Source: Candidatus Gastranaerophilales bacterium
Lineage (GTDB): Bacteria; Cyanobacteriota; Vampirovibrionia; Gastranaerophilales; Gastranaerophilaceae
Direction of reading: 5' to 3'
DNA: 11,569 nt
NCBI GenBank assembly: GCA_021202305.1
Contig: JAJQDG010000047.1
Location: 1 to 11,569, forward strand
Made by a program: the position numbers and the translations under genes. Numbering within the stretch: the stretch's first letter is position 1; each line of letters begins with the position of its first letter. Shown one piece after another: positions 1-6,876 of the stretch. Below the pieces are notes generated by a model. That model saw nothing but the letters and a program-made list of their open reading frames with translations, was not told where the DNA came from and did no database searches.

Positions 1-283
1 AATTTATAATGCTCATTTTTTTGTCATACAAATATTTTACAAAGTTTAAATACTGCGGAAACTTAGAACTTATAGTCATGGATATTTCAAACCCTTCAGA
101 ACAAAAAGGCTCGTAATCATATACAACGTAATTATTATATTTGCTCCTCCACTCTTTTTTATCCACATGACACCTGTATTCATCTGCCAGATATTCAAGC
201 CAGGGAATTGTTTCTTTCAGAATTCCTTTAAATTCGTAGCATATATAATTTTCATTTTCTTTGTATCTTTGTTCTATCTGCAT
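1..283 (-). CDS. Hypothetical protein, C-terminus cut by window edge
   Basis: I read this frame by hand; it is open for 94 codons from an ATG at 283 to the window start without a stop. It begins MQIEQRYKENENYICYEF and is rich in Tyr, Lys, Glu and aromatic residues, with scattered Cys, and has no signal peptide or membrane segment. The start is well supported: the leader strand reads AGAGGGAAATTTATG, a Shine-Dalgarno site about six bases upstream. I do not recognise the family. The composition suggests a small soluble cytoplasmic protein. It lies 81 bases downstream of another small minus-strand gene, with no clear hairpin between them, so the two may be cotranscribed. The missing 3' end prevents any estimate of full length. 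Confidence 0.7.
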   Translation of the reverse strand, partial: MQIEQRYKENENYICYEFKGILKETIPWLEYLADEYRCHVDKKEWRSKYNNYVVYDYEPFCSEGFEISMTISSKFPQYLNFVKYLYDKKMSIIN

Positions 284-364
284 AAATTTCCCTCTTATAC
301 ACTTTATTTTTAGTTTATAAAATATATAAAAGAGTAAAAACGCACAAAACGGCAATAAAAAACG

Positions 365-631
365 CTAGCCAAAAGTATTAAAAAAACGCCTTATTTTATT
401 AAAAGTTTTAAAAACATTAATTATCGAAACTATTGCTTTTGCAGGATTAAATTTTAATAACAATGGAATTTTTGAGGTTTGGGACAATATTTTTGCAATT
501 TGTCTGAAATCAGATAAATCAAATTCAACGGGAAAATTTTCAATTTTTTTAATCAAGCCCGAGATAAATCTTACGGCAAAAAACGTAAAAACAATTTCAA
601 TAACGGATATTAAAAAATAAACTTTTTCCAT
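365..631 (-). CDS. Small membrane-anchored hypothetical protein, 88 aa
   Basis: This small protein is not recognised. Residues 1-27 (MEKVYFLISVIEIVFTFFAV and on) form one strongly hydrophobic segment, either a membrane anchor or an uncleaved signal. It is followed by a basic, amphipathic remainder with a second moderately hydrophobic stretch (about 55-72) and a Lys/Arg/Phe-rich end. There is no Shine-Dalgarno site before the ATG. Instead a near-consensus promoter (TTGAAT, 17-base spacer, TATAAT) ends only seven bases before the start codon, so the transcript would start at or one base before the ATG. That placement is the main support for the gene being real. It is divergent from murT and shares its intergenic region. 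A chance open frame in AT-rich DNA remains possible. Confidence 0.55.
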   Translation of the reverse strand: MEKVYFLISVIEIVFTFFAVRFISGLIKKIENFPVEFDLSDFRQIAKILSQTSKIPLLLKFNPAKAIVSIINVFKTFNKIRRFFNTFG

Positions 632-638
632 AAAATAT

Positions 639-667
639 ATTATAATGGTTAAAAGCTGTTAATTCAA
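639..667 (-). promoter_or_regulatory. Promoter for the 88-aa gene, with overlapping plus-strand -10
   Basis: On the minus strand, TTGAAT (662-667) and TATAAT (639-644) are separated by exactly 17 bases, a near-consensus housekeeping sigma promoter. The predicted start of transcription falls at about 631-633, on the ATG at 631. The same AT block also contains TATAAT on the plus strand (641-646), 44 bases before murT, but I see no convincing plus-strand -35. It could be a bidirectional promoter. Confidence 0.65.
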
Positions 668-690
668 TCATAAACAAAAAGGATTTTTTA

Positions 691-2055
691 ATGAGAAGTG
701 CGCTTGAGCTTTCTAATAAGGTTTCCAAAGTTTTGAAGTTTTTCAATTTTGAAGCTACAAGTTTCCCGGGGAAAGTGGTACAGAAATTTTATCCTGATTT
801 TTTAAATGAATGCAACAGCTATATTAATCATCCCAGATTTTCAGTAACCGGCACCAACGGAAAAACTACAACATCCGGAATCTTAGCTGAAATATTAACA
901 ACAGCAGGATTAAAGATTATTACAAATAAACTGGGTGCAAATATGCCAAATGGCATAATAACTGCGCTATCCGACGGATTATACCGCTCAAATCATTCAG
1001 ACGGCGTAGTTCTTGAGTGTGATGAGGCCTATTATTCTTTCATTTCAAGTAAATTCGTTTTTGATTATCTGATTGTTACCAATCTTTTTCGCGACCAATT
1101 AGACAGATACGGCGAAATGGACAGTGCAAGAAAAAAAATCATTAAAGGTATTGAATTAAACCCCGATTTGAAAGTCATTTTAAATGCCGATGATCCTTCT
1201 CTTAATGAAATTGCTGATAAACTGAAATATACAAAAAATAATTTTATTTATTACGGGATTAATTCGGTTTCTTATCAGGGTTATGAAAAAAATTCAAAAA
1301 GCCCAAAAGAAGCGCTTTATTGTTCAAATTGCGGTGCAAAAATTAAATATTCAAATGAATATTACGCGCAGCTTGGTATCTGGTATTGCGAATGCGGCAA
1401 AAACAGAATAGAGCCGGATATTGGCGCAAATGTTGCAATCCGCCCTGACGGTGCGGTATTAGATATTAAGTATAAAAAAATTTTTCACACATTCAGGACA
1501 AATTTAACAGGATTTTACAATGCCTATAATGTCCTTGGCGCAATATCCTGCGCTCTTGTATACGAAATTCAGCCCGAAATTATTGAAAAAGCCCTGAACG
1601 AATATCGCCCCGTATTTGGCAGACATCAAAAAATTAAGCTTGCAAACGGCGGCACATTAACAATACATTTAATTAAAAATCCGGTTGGTGCAAGCGAGGT
1701 TTTGCGCGGGCTTAAAAATTTGCAAAATTCAAGAATTTTAATTTCCATTAACGATAATTATGCCGATGGCAGAGATGTTTCCTGGCTTTGGGATGCAGAT
1801 TTTGAGGCGCTTTCAGATTTTCAAAACGTGATTTATACAACCGGAAAAAGGTCGTATGATATCGCATTAAGACTAAAACATGCGGGCGTTAATCAAAAAC
1901 TTTTGGAAATTTTCCCTCCTGCGGAAAATATTATAAATTCAATTTTAAATGCCAGAGACGAATTGAATGACGGTGAAAACCTTGTTGTGCTTGTAACATA
2001 TACGGGCTTATTAAATATTCAAAAAAATATGAAAAAATTGGAATCTGATTTTTAA
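691..2055 (+). CDS. murT: Lipid II isoglutaminyl synthase, Mur-ligase-like subunit MurT
   Basis: MurT is the ATP-using half of the MurT-GatD enzyme, which amidates the D-glutamate of the peptidoglycan stem peptide on lipid II. GatD supplies ammonia from glutamine. The 454-residue length is normal. Visible features are the Mur ligase P-loop GTNGKTTT (54-61), the central domain with NLFRDQLDRYGEMD (131-144), and a zinc-ribbon insertion with Cys 211, 214, 233 and 235. The C-terminal DUF1727 domain begins near GRHQKIK (310-316) and carries DNYADGRD (355-362), the region that meets GatD; an Asp there is thought to serve GatD catalysis. The zinc ribbon's second pair is C-x-C. A Shine-Dalgarno site (AAAAAGGA, about seven bases before ATG) fixes the start. 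No gatD lies next to it: the next gene is convergent glgA. MurT is favoured over folylpolyglutamate synthase or MurE by the zinc ribbon and DUF1727. Confidence 0.93.
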   Translation: MRSALELSNKVSKVLKFFNFEATSFPGKVVQKFYPDFLNECNSYINHPRFSVTGTNGKTTTSGILAEILTTAGLKIITNKLGANMPNGIITALSDGLYRSNHSDGVVLECDEAYYSFISSKFVFDYLIVTNLFRDQLDRYGEMDSARKKIIKGIELNPDLKVILNADDPSLNEIADKLKYTKNNFIYYGINSVSYQGYEKNSKSPKEALYCSNCGAKIKYSNEYYAQLGIWYCECGKNRIEPDIGANVAIRPDGAVLDIKYKKIFHTFRTNLTGFYNAYNVLGAISCALVYEIQPEIIEKALNEYRPVFGRHQKIKLANGGTLTIHLIKNPVGASEVLRGLKNLQNSRILISINDNYADGRDVSWLWDADFEALSDFQNVIYTTGKRSYDIALRLKHAGVNQKLLEIFPPAENIINSILNARDELNDGENLVVLVTYTGLLNIQKNMKKLESDF

Positions 2056-2061
2056 AAATCA
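2046..2061. repeat. Perfect 16-base AT palindrome across two convergent stop codons
   Basis: TGATTTTTAAAAATCA is its own reverse complement. It contains the TAA stop of murT on the plus strand and the TGA stop of glgA on the minus strand. It has no loop and almost no GC, so it is a poor intrinsic terminator, but it is the only symmetry in the three-base gap between these convergent genes. Confidence 0.6.
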
Positions 2062-3582
2062 CCTTCCGAGCATTTCATTAAACATCTGCATATATTTTTG
2101 CGCGCTGTCATCCCAGGTAAATTTAGTTTTAAGTGCATTTTTTTTAAGAAGCGCAAAATCATCTTTTCTGTCGTAATACGTCCAAACAGCATTTTTTATT
2201 TCATCCGTCATGCTTTTTGCATCAAATGATAAAAATTTAAAGCCGTTCGCTTTTTCATTCTTGTATGAAATAATGGTATCATCAAGCCCGCCCACAGCGC
2301 GTACAATAGGAACAGCACCGTATTTCATTGCAATAAGCTGACTGATTCCGCAGGGCTCAAATAAAGAGGGCATTAAAAATAAATCACACCCTTTATAAAT
2401 GGTTTCAGACAATTCGGGCTTAAAATCAATCCATGCTCTTATATTGGATGAATTATTGGAAGCCCAGATTAACATATTTTGATAACCGCCCTCACCTGTC
2501 CCGAGAAAAACAAAGTCAGCGGGAATATTCATTAAGTCAAATTTGGCAAAGTCAATTAAATCAAGCCCTTTTTGATAAACAAGACGCGAAATCATTGCAA
2601 CAAGAGGTCTTTGGGGGTTTTCAGGCAGCCCGAACAGCTTTTGAACTTCTTTTTTAAATTTGGGTTTTTCTTTTAGATTGAATTTTTTATCATAGTATGT
2701 GCCGTTTAAAATCCCCCTTATTTTATGGGTTTGTCCGCGGAGCGTATAATCCATGCCTTCGCCCATTTCGCCGCCAAGAATTTCCACAGCATATCTCGGT
2801 GAAACCGTTGAAATCATATCTGCACAGTAAATAGCGCCTTTTACCCAGTTTACTTTTCCGTAATGCTCAAGGCAATTATCATACCAGACATTATCCCAGC
2901 GCATATTTGCAAAATCAATTATGCTTTTATCCGAACTTCCTTGATATGCGAGATTATGAATAGTAAAAAGCGACTTCGTGTTTTTATAAAAATCATCGTA
3001 TTTATAGTTTGTTTTCAGATAAACAGGAATCATTGCAGTGTGCCAATCGTTTGCCTGAATAATATCCGGCTTAAAATTCAAAAGTTTTGCATATTCTAAA
3101 ACCGCAAGCGAAAAAGAAACATACCTTTCCTGTTCATACATTTCATCAACCCACATGGGGTACACTACATCAAAGCAGGAGAAAAATTTTGGATTATCAA
3201 CAAAAAATATGTTAATACTGTCTGATTTCGGATGCTTTGCCATTTTTAATTTAAAAATATGTTCGCTATGCCCCATAGAAATTTTTAATTCAGAGTTTTC
3301 AAGCTCTTTTATGCCCCATTTTTCTTGATTTATGCATCCGTATAACGGAGTAAAAACCGCAACCTCGGCGCCGAGTTTTTCTAAAAAAGGAGGCAATTCG
3401 CCGGCAACATCAGCAAGCCCGCCGACTTTTGAAAACGGAGCGACTTCTGAAGATGTTATTAAAACTTTCATAGCAGGTGCAGGTTGTTTTTTCTCTTTAG
3501 TTAAAGCCGGTTTAGAAGGCTGTTTTTTTTGTTTTAATGAAGTAGATTTTGCCGTTTTTTTCTTTTCAATAACTGCGGTCAT
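2059..3582 (-). CDS. glgA: Glycogen synthase (ADP-glucose, GT5 family)
   Basis: GlgA extends alpha-1,4-glucan chains from ADP-glucose in the cytoplasm. The GT5 GT-B fold is clear: N-terminal KVGGLADV (52-59, donor binding), ANDWHT (177-182), FTIHNLAYQG (206-215), GILNG (290-294), then the C-terminal Rossmann domain with SRLVYQKGLDL (332-342), GTGEGGYQ (361-368), MPSLFEPCG (404-412) and VGGLDDT (430-436). Two oddities stand out. Residues 1-37 are a Lys/Pro/Ala-rich basic extension before the usual start MKVLITSSEVAPFSK. It appears to be translated, because AAGGGGGAAAA precedes the upstream ATG while the ATG of Met38 has no ribosome site. Second, the linker after GILNG is about 20 residues shorter than usual, and the usual NGID...W.PETD segment is replaced by NGTYYDKKFN. 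It lies 10 bases after ruvA, so it is probably cotranscribed. No other glg gene is adjacent. Confidence 0.93.
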   Translation of the reverse strand: MTAVIEKKKTAKSTSLKQKKQPSKPALTKEKKQPAPAMKVLITSSEVAPFSKVGGLADVAGELPPFLEKLGAEVAVFTPLYGCINQEKWGIKELENSELKISMGHSEHIFKLKMAKHPKSDSINIFFVDNPKFFSCFDVVYPMWVDEMYEQERYVSFSLAVLEYAKLLNFKPDIIQANDWHTAMIPVYLKTNYKYDDFYKNTKSLFTIHNLAYQGSSDKSIIDFANMRWDNVWYDNCLEHYGKVNWVKGAIYCADMISTVSPRYAVEILGGEMGEGMDYTLRGQTHKIRGILNGTYYDKKFNLKEKPKFKKEVQKLFGLPENPQRPLVAMISRLVYQKGLDLIDFAKFDLMNIPADFVFLGTGEGGYQNMLIWASNNSSNIRAWIDFKPELSETIYKGCDLFLMPSLFEPCGISQLIAMKYGAVPIVRAVGGLDDTIISYKNEKANGFKFLSFDAKSMTDEIKNAVWTYYDRKDDFALLKKNALKTKFTWDDSAQKYMQMFNEMLGR

Positions 3583-3592
3583 TTTTCCCCCT

Positions 3593-4204
3593 TTATGTAT
3601 TAGATAAAAGCTGCAAAGCTTCCTTTAAAATTTCTTCGCTTGTTTTCGCATTTGATCTTTGAAGTACAATTTGTATTGCGCTTGTATACTCATTACGGTT
3701 ATATCCCAAAGACTGCAAAATGGTCTGCACTTCAAGCAAAATATCATTTTGAACGGGCGAATTCTGAAATTTGCCAAGTATAATTTCAGAATTGGTTTTT
3801 GCGCTTGTCAATTTACCCTTTAATTCAATAATTATTTTTTGTGCAAGCTTTACGCCGACCCCTTTTGCCCTTGAAATTGATTTATAATCTTCATTTATAA
3901 CATAATCAATAAGCTCGCTGCCTGAAAATTCATCAAGCAAAATAAGTGCAACTTTTGTTCCTATTCCGGAAACTGACGTTAATATGTCAAAAATAACCCT
4001 GTCCTCTTTTTGTTTAAAGCCGACAAGCGTCATGGAATCTTCCTTGTGGACAAGTTTTGTATAAATTTTTACTTCAAGCCCGATATCAGGCATTAACGAA
4101 AGAGTTCTTGCGTTAGAAAGTATTAAATACCCGATACCGTTGTTTTCAACGACCAGAGTATTTTCCCCTATAAAAACAAGCTCGCCTTTAATGTAATCAA
4201 ACAT
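3593..4204 (-). CDS. ruvA: Holliday junction branch migration protein RuvA
   Basis: RuvA binds four-way DNA junctions and directs the RuvB motor, working with the RuvC resolvase in recombination and repair. The 203-residue form matches the family length. It has an N-terminal OB domain starting MFDYIKGELVFIGENTLVVE and running to about 64, two helix-hairpin-helix motifs (SVSGIGTKVALILL, 77-90; ISRAKGVGVKLAQKIIIELK, 110-129), a variable acidic/Asn-rich linker (about 132-153) and a RuvB-binding domain III (155-203, QSLGYNRNEYTSAI). I chose ATG at 4204. A TTG at 4252 would add 16 residues with no homology to RuvA, overlap the TPR gene and run through the promoter-like TATAAT. There is no Shine-Dalgarno site before 4204; the -10 is only six bases away, so a leaderless transcript is likely. 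ruvB and ruvC are not adjacent, which is common in scattered ruv systems. Confidence 0.93.
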   Translation of the reverse strand: MFDYIKGELVFIGENTLVVENNGIGYLILSNARTLSLMPDIGLEVKIYTKLVHKEDSMTLVGFKQKEDRVIFDILTSVSGIGTKVALILLDEFSGSELIDYVINEDYKSISRAKGVGVKLAQKIIIELKGKLTSAKTNSEIILGKFQNSPVQNDILLEVQTILQSLGYNRNEYTSAIQIVLQRSNAKTSEEILKEALQLLSNT

Positions 4205-4210
4205 AAATAA

Positions 4211-4239
4211 ATTATAGTACAAAATTTTAAGATTAAAAA
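4211..4239 (-). promoter_or_regulatory. Possible promoter directly upstream of ruvA
   Basis: A consensus TATAAT lies at 4211-4216 on the minus strand, six bases before the ruvA ATG. The -35 is weak (TTTTTA at 4234-4239, 17-base spacer). A TG four bases upstream of the -10 is slightly too far for a classic extended -10. With no Shine-Dalgarno site before ruvA, this would give leaderless ruvA-glgA mRNA independent of the TPR gene. Confidence 0.4.
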
Positions 4240-4241
4240 AG

Positions 4242-4820
4242 CTATTTTGCAAAGTTTTGATTATAAAAATCTATAATTTTTTCGGCATCCTTTTTTTTAT
4301 CCAATTTTTTATTTGCATAGGCAAGGTTATAATAGAAATTTTTTTCATCATTTTTGAGCATTATTGCCTTTATCAGGTTTTTCTTTGCTGCTTTATATTC
4401 GCCGAGATTTAATTGTGCGGCAGCTAAATTATAATATCCGAAAGGGTTTTGCTTATTATATTTTACGGATAGTTCAAAGTTTTCGGCTGCGCGCGCGTAA
4501 ATTCTTTTACCCATATAAAAGCAGCCTAAATTATAATAACCCTTGTAAAACTCCTTATTTTTTTCAACGGATAATTTCAATAATTTCAGCGTTTCTTTGT
4601 CATTATTCAAATCCTGCTCAATATTTGCTTTAATAAGCAAAGTTTCAGAATCAATATCTTCATTTTTAATTTTATCCAGAAGCATGCGCGCTTCATTAAT
4701 ATGCCCTGTATTATAAAGGGCAAAGGCATTTTGTTTTAAATCAAAGGTTTCATCCGTTTCACAAAAGCAAACAACGGTTGAATACAAAAATAAACCTAAA
4801 ATAAAAAATACTCTTTTCAT
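4242..4820 (-). CDS. Exported TPR-repeat protein
   Basis: This 192-residue protein begins with a signal peptide: MKRVF, then a hydrophobic core (FFILGLFLYSTVVCF, 5-19), then acidic ETDETFD. A Cys sits at 18 and 20 but the lipobox is not canonical, so whether it is a lipoprotein is uncertain. The rest is tetratricopeptide repeats. The units starting YYNLG (95), YYNLA (129) and YYNLA (163) are spaced exactly 34 residues apart, the TPR period, with a more divergent pair before them (about 26-90). TPR arrays bind other proteins, so an adaptor role in the periplasm or at the membrane is likely; the partner is unknown. AGGA lies eight bases before the ATG. It heads the minus-strand run toward ruvA and glgA and is divergent from the LCP gene, which may hint at an envelope role. 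Confidence 0.85.
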   Translation of the reverse strand: MKRVFFILGLFLYSTVVCFCETDETFDLKQNAFALYNTGHINEARMLLDKIKNEDIDSETLLIKANIEQDLNNDKETLKLLKLSVEKNKEFYKGYYNLGCFYMGKRIYARAAENFELSVKYNKQNPFGYYNLAAAQLNLGEYKAAKKNLIKAIMLKNDEKNFYYNLAYANKKLDKKKDAEKIIDFYNQNFAK

Positions 4821-4842
4821 ACTAAAATCCTACCATTTAATA

Positions 4843-4871
4843 ATTATATTTTGCAAGAAATTGTTTTTAAA
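4843..4871 (-). promoter_or_regulatory. Promoter for the TPR-ruvA-glgA unit
   Basis: On the minus strand, TATAAT (4843-4848) follows TTTAAA (4866-4871) by 17 bases. The -35 is a partial match. Transcription would start about 15 bases before the TPR gene start codon, leaving room for its AGGA ribosome site. Confidence 0.5.
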
Positions 4872-4878
4872 GTAAAAT
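4851..4878 (+). promoter_or_regulatory. Promoter for the LCP gene
   Basis: TTGCAA (4851-4856), a 16-base spacer and TAAAAT (4873-4878) resemble a housekeeping promoter, giving a start near 4885, about 20 bases before the LCP ATG at 4906. It overlaps the divergent promoter of the TPR gene, so the two may compete or be controlled together. Confidence 0.5.
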
Positions 4879-4891
4879 GTACAAAGTGTAC
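4879..4891. promoter_or_regulatory. Small palindrome GTACA-AAG-TGTAC at the LCP transcription start
   Basis: Two perfectly complementary five-base arms flank three bases, placed over the predicted start of LCP transcription and between divergent genes. TGTAC also occurs here as a direct repeat (4878-4882 and 4887-4891). The position suits a repressor site, but the arms are short and no regulator gene is nearby. Confidence 0.3.
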
Positions 4892-4905
4892 TTGTAGGCA
4901 AATTT

Positions 4906-6186
4906 ATGAAAACTGTTAACAACGATAAAAATGAAACGGAAATTCCTGTATTCGCACCGAAAAAAAGGCGTGTCAGGAGGCTCAAAGACAGCTTTTTTGC
5001 CCAATTTTTATTGTGTTTTATCTGTTTGTTTTTTCTTGCCCTCATTGTTTACAAGGATGAAATCACGGGCTTTTTTACCGTTTCTAAAAATGAAAATCAG
5101 CAAAAATGGGAACTTTCGCTTCCGTTCAGCGCAAAAAGGCAAAATATCCTTCTTATGGGCGCAGATATGTCGGAAAATCCCGATAAACCTTTTGAAAATA
5201 CGCGCTCTGATTCCATATATTTATTAAGTGTTGCTCCTCATGCAAAAGACATCAATGTAATTTCTATCCCGAGAGATTCAAAGGTTTATATTCATTCCCG
5301 TTCAACGCCTGATAAAATTAATCATGCGTTTGCATATGGCGGCATAAATCTTTCAGTTAAAACAATAGAGCAGCTTTTAGGGATAAGGATTGACCATTAT
5401 CTTGTTGTTTCAAATCAAGCGCTTGTCGATTTTATTGATAAAATCGGGGGGATTGATGTTTATGTTGAAAAAAACATGCACTATGACGACTATTCTGCGG
5501 GGTTGCACATAAATCTTGAAAAAGGTAAAAGACATTTAACCGGAAAGCAGGCAGAAGGTTATATGCGCTACAGAAAAGACGGACTGGGCGATATTGGCAG
5601 AATACGCCGCCAGCAGTGGTTTTTTAGCGCACTTTCAGACAAATTAAAAGACCCTGCCGTAATAATTAAAATGCCTGAAATTATAAAATCCGTTTCAAAA
5701 TACATTCAAACCGATTTTTCTCTGTTTGAACTTGCCCAGTACGCAGCGCTGTTAAAATCCACAGATACAACTAAAATTAAAATCGCTACGCTGCCGGGGG
5801 AACCTTCGCAAAGAGGGATAGTTTCCTATTGGGTTTTAGACCCCAAAGGCGTGCAAGAGGTTGTGAATAATTTTATATTTAACGATAAGCCAAAAGCGCT
5901 CGAACGTCCAGTGGAAGCTGGAATACTTTATGTTGAATCAGAAGAAGAAAACGCCCTTTTACTGCAAAAAGCGCTTGAAAATAAAGGAATTGAAGTAAAC
6001 ATAAAACAGGTTAAAAACCCGGGGCATGACCACATTGCAATTCATAATTTTGATGTACCAAAAGAATTTTTCAATGAACTGGAATATGATATTCCGATTT
6101 TGAAAAACAAACAAATGGTGTATGACATTATAGGAATAAATAAAGCGGCAAGAGATTTTACGGTTACTCTTGCAGGTTCACAATAA
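4906..6186 (+). CDS. LytR-CpsA-Psr (LCP) family cell-envelope protein
   Basis: LCP proteins are membrane-bound phosphotransferases that move lipid-linked glycopolymers onto peptidoglycan or a related acceptor outside the membrane. Here a basic cytoplasmic tail (1-29, KKRRVRRLK) leads into one membrane helix (30-49), followed by the outside LCP domain (about 79-250). It holds NILLMGAD (80-87), NTRSDSI (98-104), ISIPRDSKV (119-127), INHAFAYGG (138-146), the GGID segment (181-184) and the Arg cluster MRYRKDGLGDIGRIRRQQ (220-237); these are the pyrophosphate and metal-binding residues of the family. The C-terminus (about 335-400) fits a LytR_C domain. Length 426 is normal. The ribosome site is weak (GTAGGC). 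It has its own promoter and is divergent from the TPR gene. The polymer transferred cannot be told from sequence. Confidence 0.92.
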   Translation: MKTVNNDKNETEIPVFAPKKRRVRRLKDSFFAQFLLCFICLFFLALIVYKDEITGFFTVSKNENQQKWELSLPFSAKRQNILLMGADMSENPDKPFENTRSDSIYLLSVAPHAKDINVISIPRDSKVYIHSRSTPDKINHAFAYGGINLSVKTIEQLLGIRIDHYLVVSNQALVDFIDKIGGIDVYVEKNMHYDDYSAGLHINLEKGKRHLTGKQAEGYMRYRKDGLGDIGRIRRQQWFFSALSDKLKDPAVIIKMPEIIKSVSKYIQTDFSLFELAQYAALLKSTDTTKIKIATLPGEPSQRGIVSYWVLDPKGVQEVVNNFIFNDKPKALERPVEAGILYVESEEENALLLQKALENKGIEVNIKQVKNPGHDHIAIHNFDVPKEFFNELEYDIPILKNKQMVYDIIGINKAARDFTVTLAGSQ

Positions 6187-6205
6187 AAACCTTTTATAGT
6201 ATAAT
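6177..6205 (+). promoter_or_regulatory. Promoter of the pxpA-like/yvcK/panB/panC operon
   Basis: TTCACA (6177-6182), exactly 17 bases, then TATAAT (6200-6205): five of six and six of six consensus matches. The -35 overlaps the end of the LCP gene. The start would be near 6212, about 20 bases before the GTG start at 6234, with AAAAAAGGA in between. This is the strongest promoter in the window and precedes five tightly packed genes. Confidence 0.75.
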
Positions 6206-6233
6206 TTTTTCGTACTTAAAAAAGGATTGTAAC

Positions 6234-6875
6234 GTGTTTGATTTTAATACAGATTTAGCTCAGGAATTCGGCGTATATAAAAATGAAAATGCCTATGAAA
6301 TTGCAAAGTATGTAAGTTCCGTAAATGTTTCTGCCGGTTTTCATGCGGGTGATCCTATCAGTATAAAAAATGCGCTTGCTTTTGTCAGAGAAAATAATTT
6401 GGCGCTTGGCGCGCATATCGGCTACCCTGATATTTCAGGTTTCGGTAAAAGAAGTATGGAGCTTAATCCCGATGAAATTGAGGCAATGGTTTTGTATCAG
6501 CTTGGTGCTGTTTCATCTTTTGCAAAAACAATGAGCCTTGAGATTGAACATGTAAGATGTCATGGCGCCATGAATCAAAAACTTTCAATTGACAGGGATT
6601 TTGCGCTTTCAGTAGCTCTTGCCGTTAAAAAAATTAACCCCTGGCTTAATCTTTTTATACAAAATTATGAAATGAAGCTTTTTTTAGAAGATGAAGCAAA
6701 AATTAACTGCGCTTATGAGGTTAATTTTACGGATAATTTGTCCGTGCGCCAGCTGAGAGAAATGGAAACCCCTCCTCAGACCGTTCATTTCTTTGATTTA
6801 GAAAATGCAAAAAGAGCGTATGATGTTATTAAGCCCTTCCCCGTAAATTATATCCGCGTTATGGGTCAGGTATAA
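6234..6875 (+). CDS. Short, divergent LamB/YcsF (PxpA-like) protein
   Basis: This belongs to the LamB/YcsF family, whose best-known member is PxpA, subunit A of bacterial 5-oxoprolinase (PxpABC), which opens 5-oxoproline to glutamate. Family marks are FNTDLAQEFG (4-13, usually NCDLGE.FG), SAGFHAGDP (33-41), GAHIGYPDISGFGKR (59-73), LYQLGA (87-92) and HVRCHGAMN (106-114, usually HVKPHGALYN). At 213 residues it is about 35-40 shorter than typical PxpA: the C-terminal part with the conserved CVHGD motif is absent, and the protein ends at YIRVMGQV. Several consensus residues have changed. pxpB and pxpC, usually next door, are missing. The GTG start is supported by AAAAAAGGA about seven bases upstream. 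It is first in an operon with yvcK and panBC. It may not be a 5-oxoprolinase, so I give no symbol. Confidence 0.82.
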   Translation: MFDFNTDLAQEFGVYKNENAYEIAKYVSSVNVSAGFHAGDPISIKNALAFVRENNLALGAHIGYPDISGFGKRSMELNPDEIEAMVLYQLGAVSSFAKTMSLEIEHVRCHGAMNQKLSIDRDFALSVALAVKKINPWLNLFIQNYEMKLFLEDEAKINCAYEVNFTDNLSVRQLREMETPPQTVHFFDLENAKRAYDVIKPFPVNYIRVMGQV

Positions 6876-6876
6876 A

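Noticed and set aside
284..364. Promoter or terminator between the first two small minus-strand genes
   Set aside because: TATATT and TATAAA hexamers occur but no -35 is well placed, and no stable stem was seen; in AT-rich DNA this is not evidence.
4205..4252. TTG start at 4252 giving a longer RuvA
   Set aside because: The 16 added residues have no match to RuvA, the start overlaps the TPR gene and the segment includes the promoter-like TATAAT.
4830..5045. Minus-strand 71-residue open frame over the LCP 5' end
   Set aside because: It is antisense to a firmly identified gene and covers both divergent promoters; no ribosome site and no domain.
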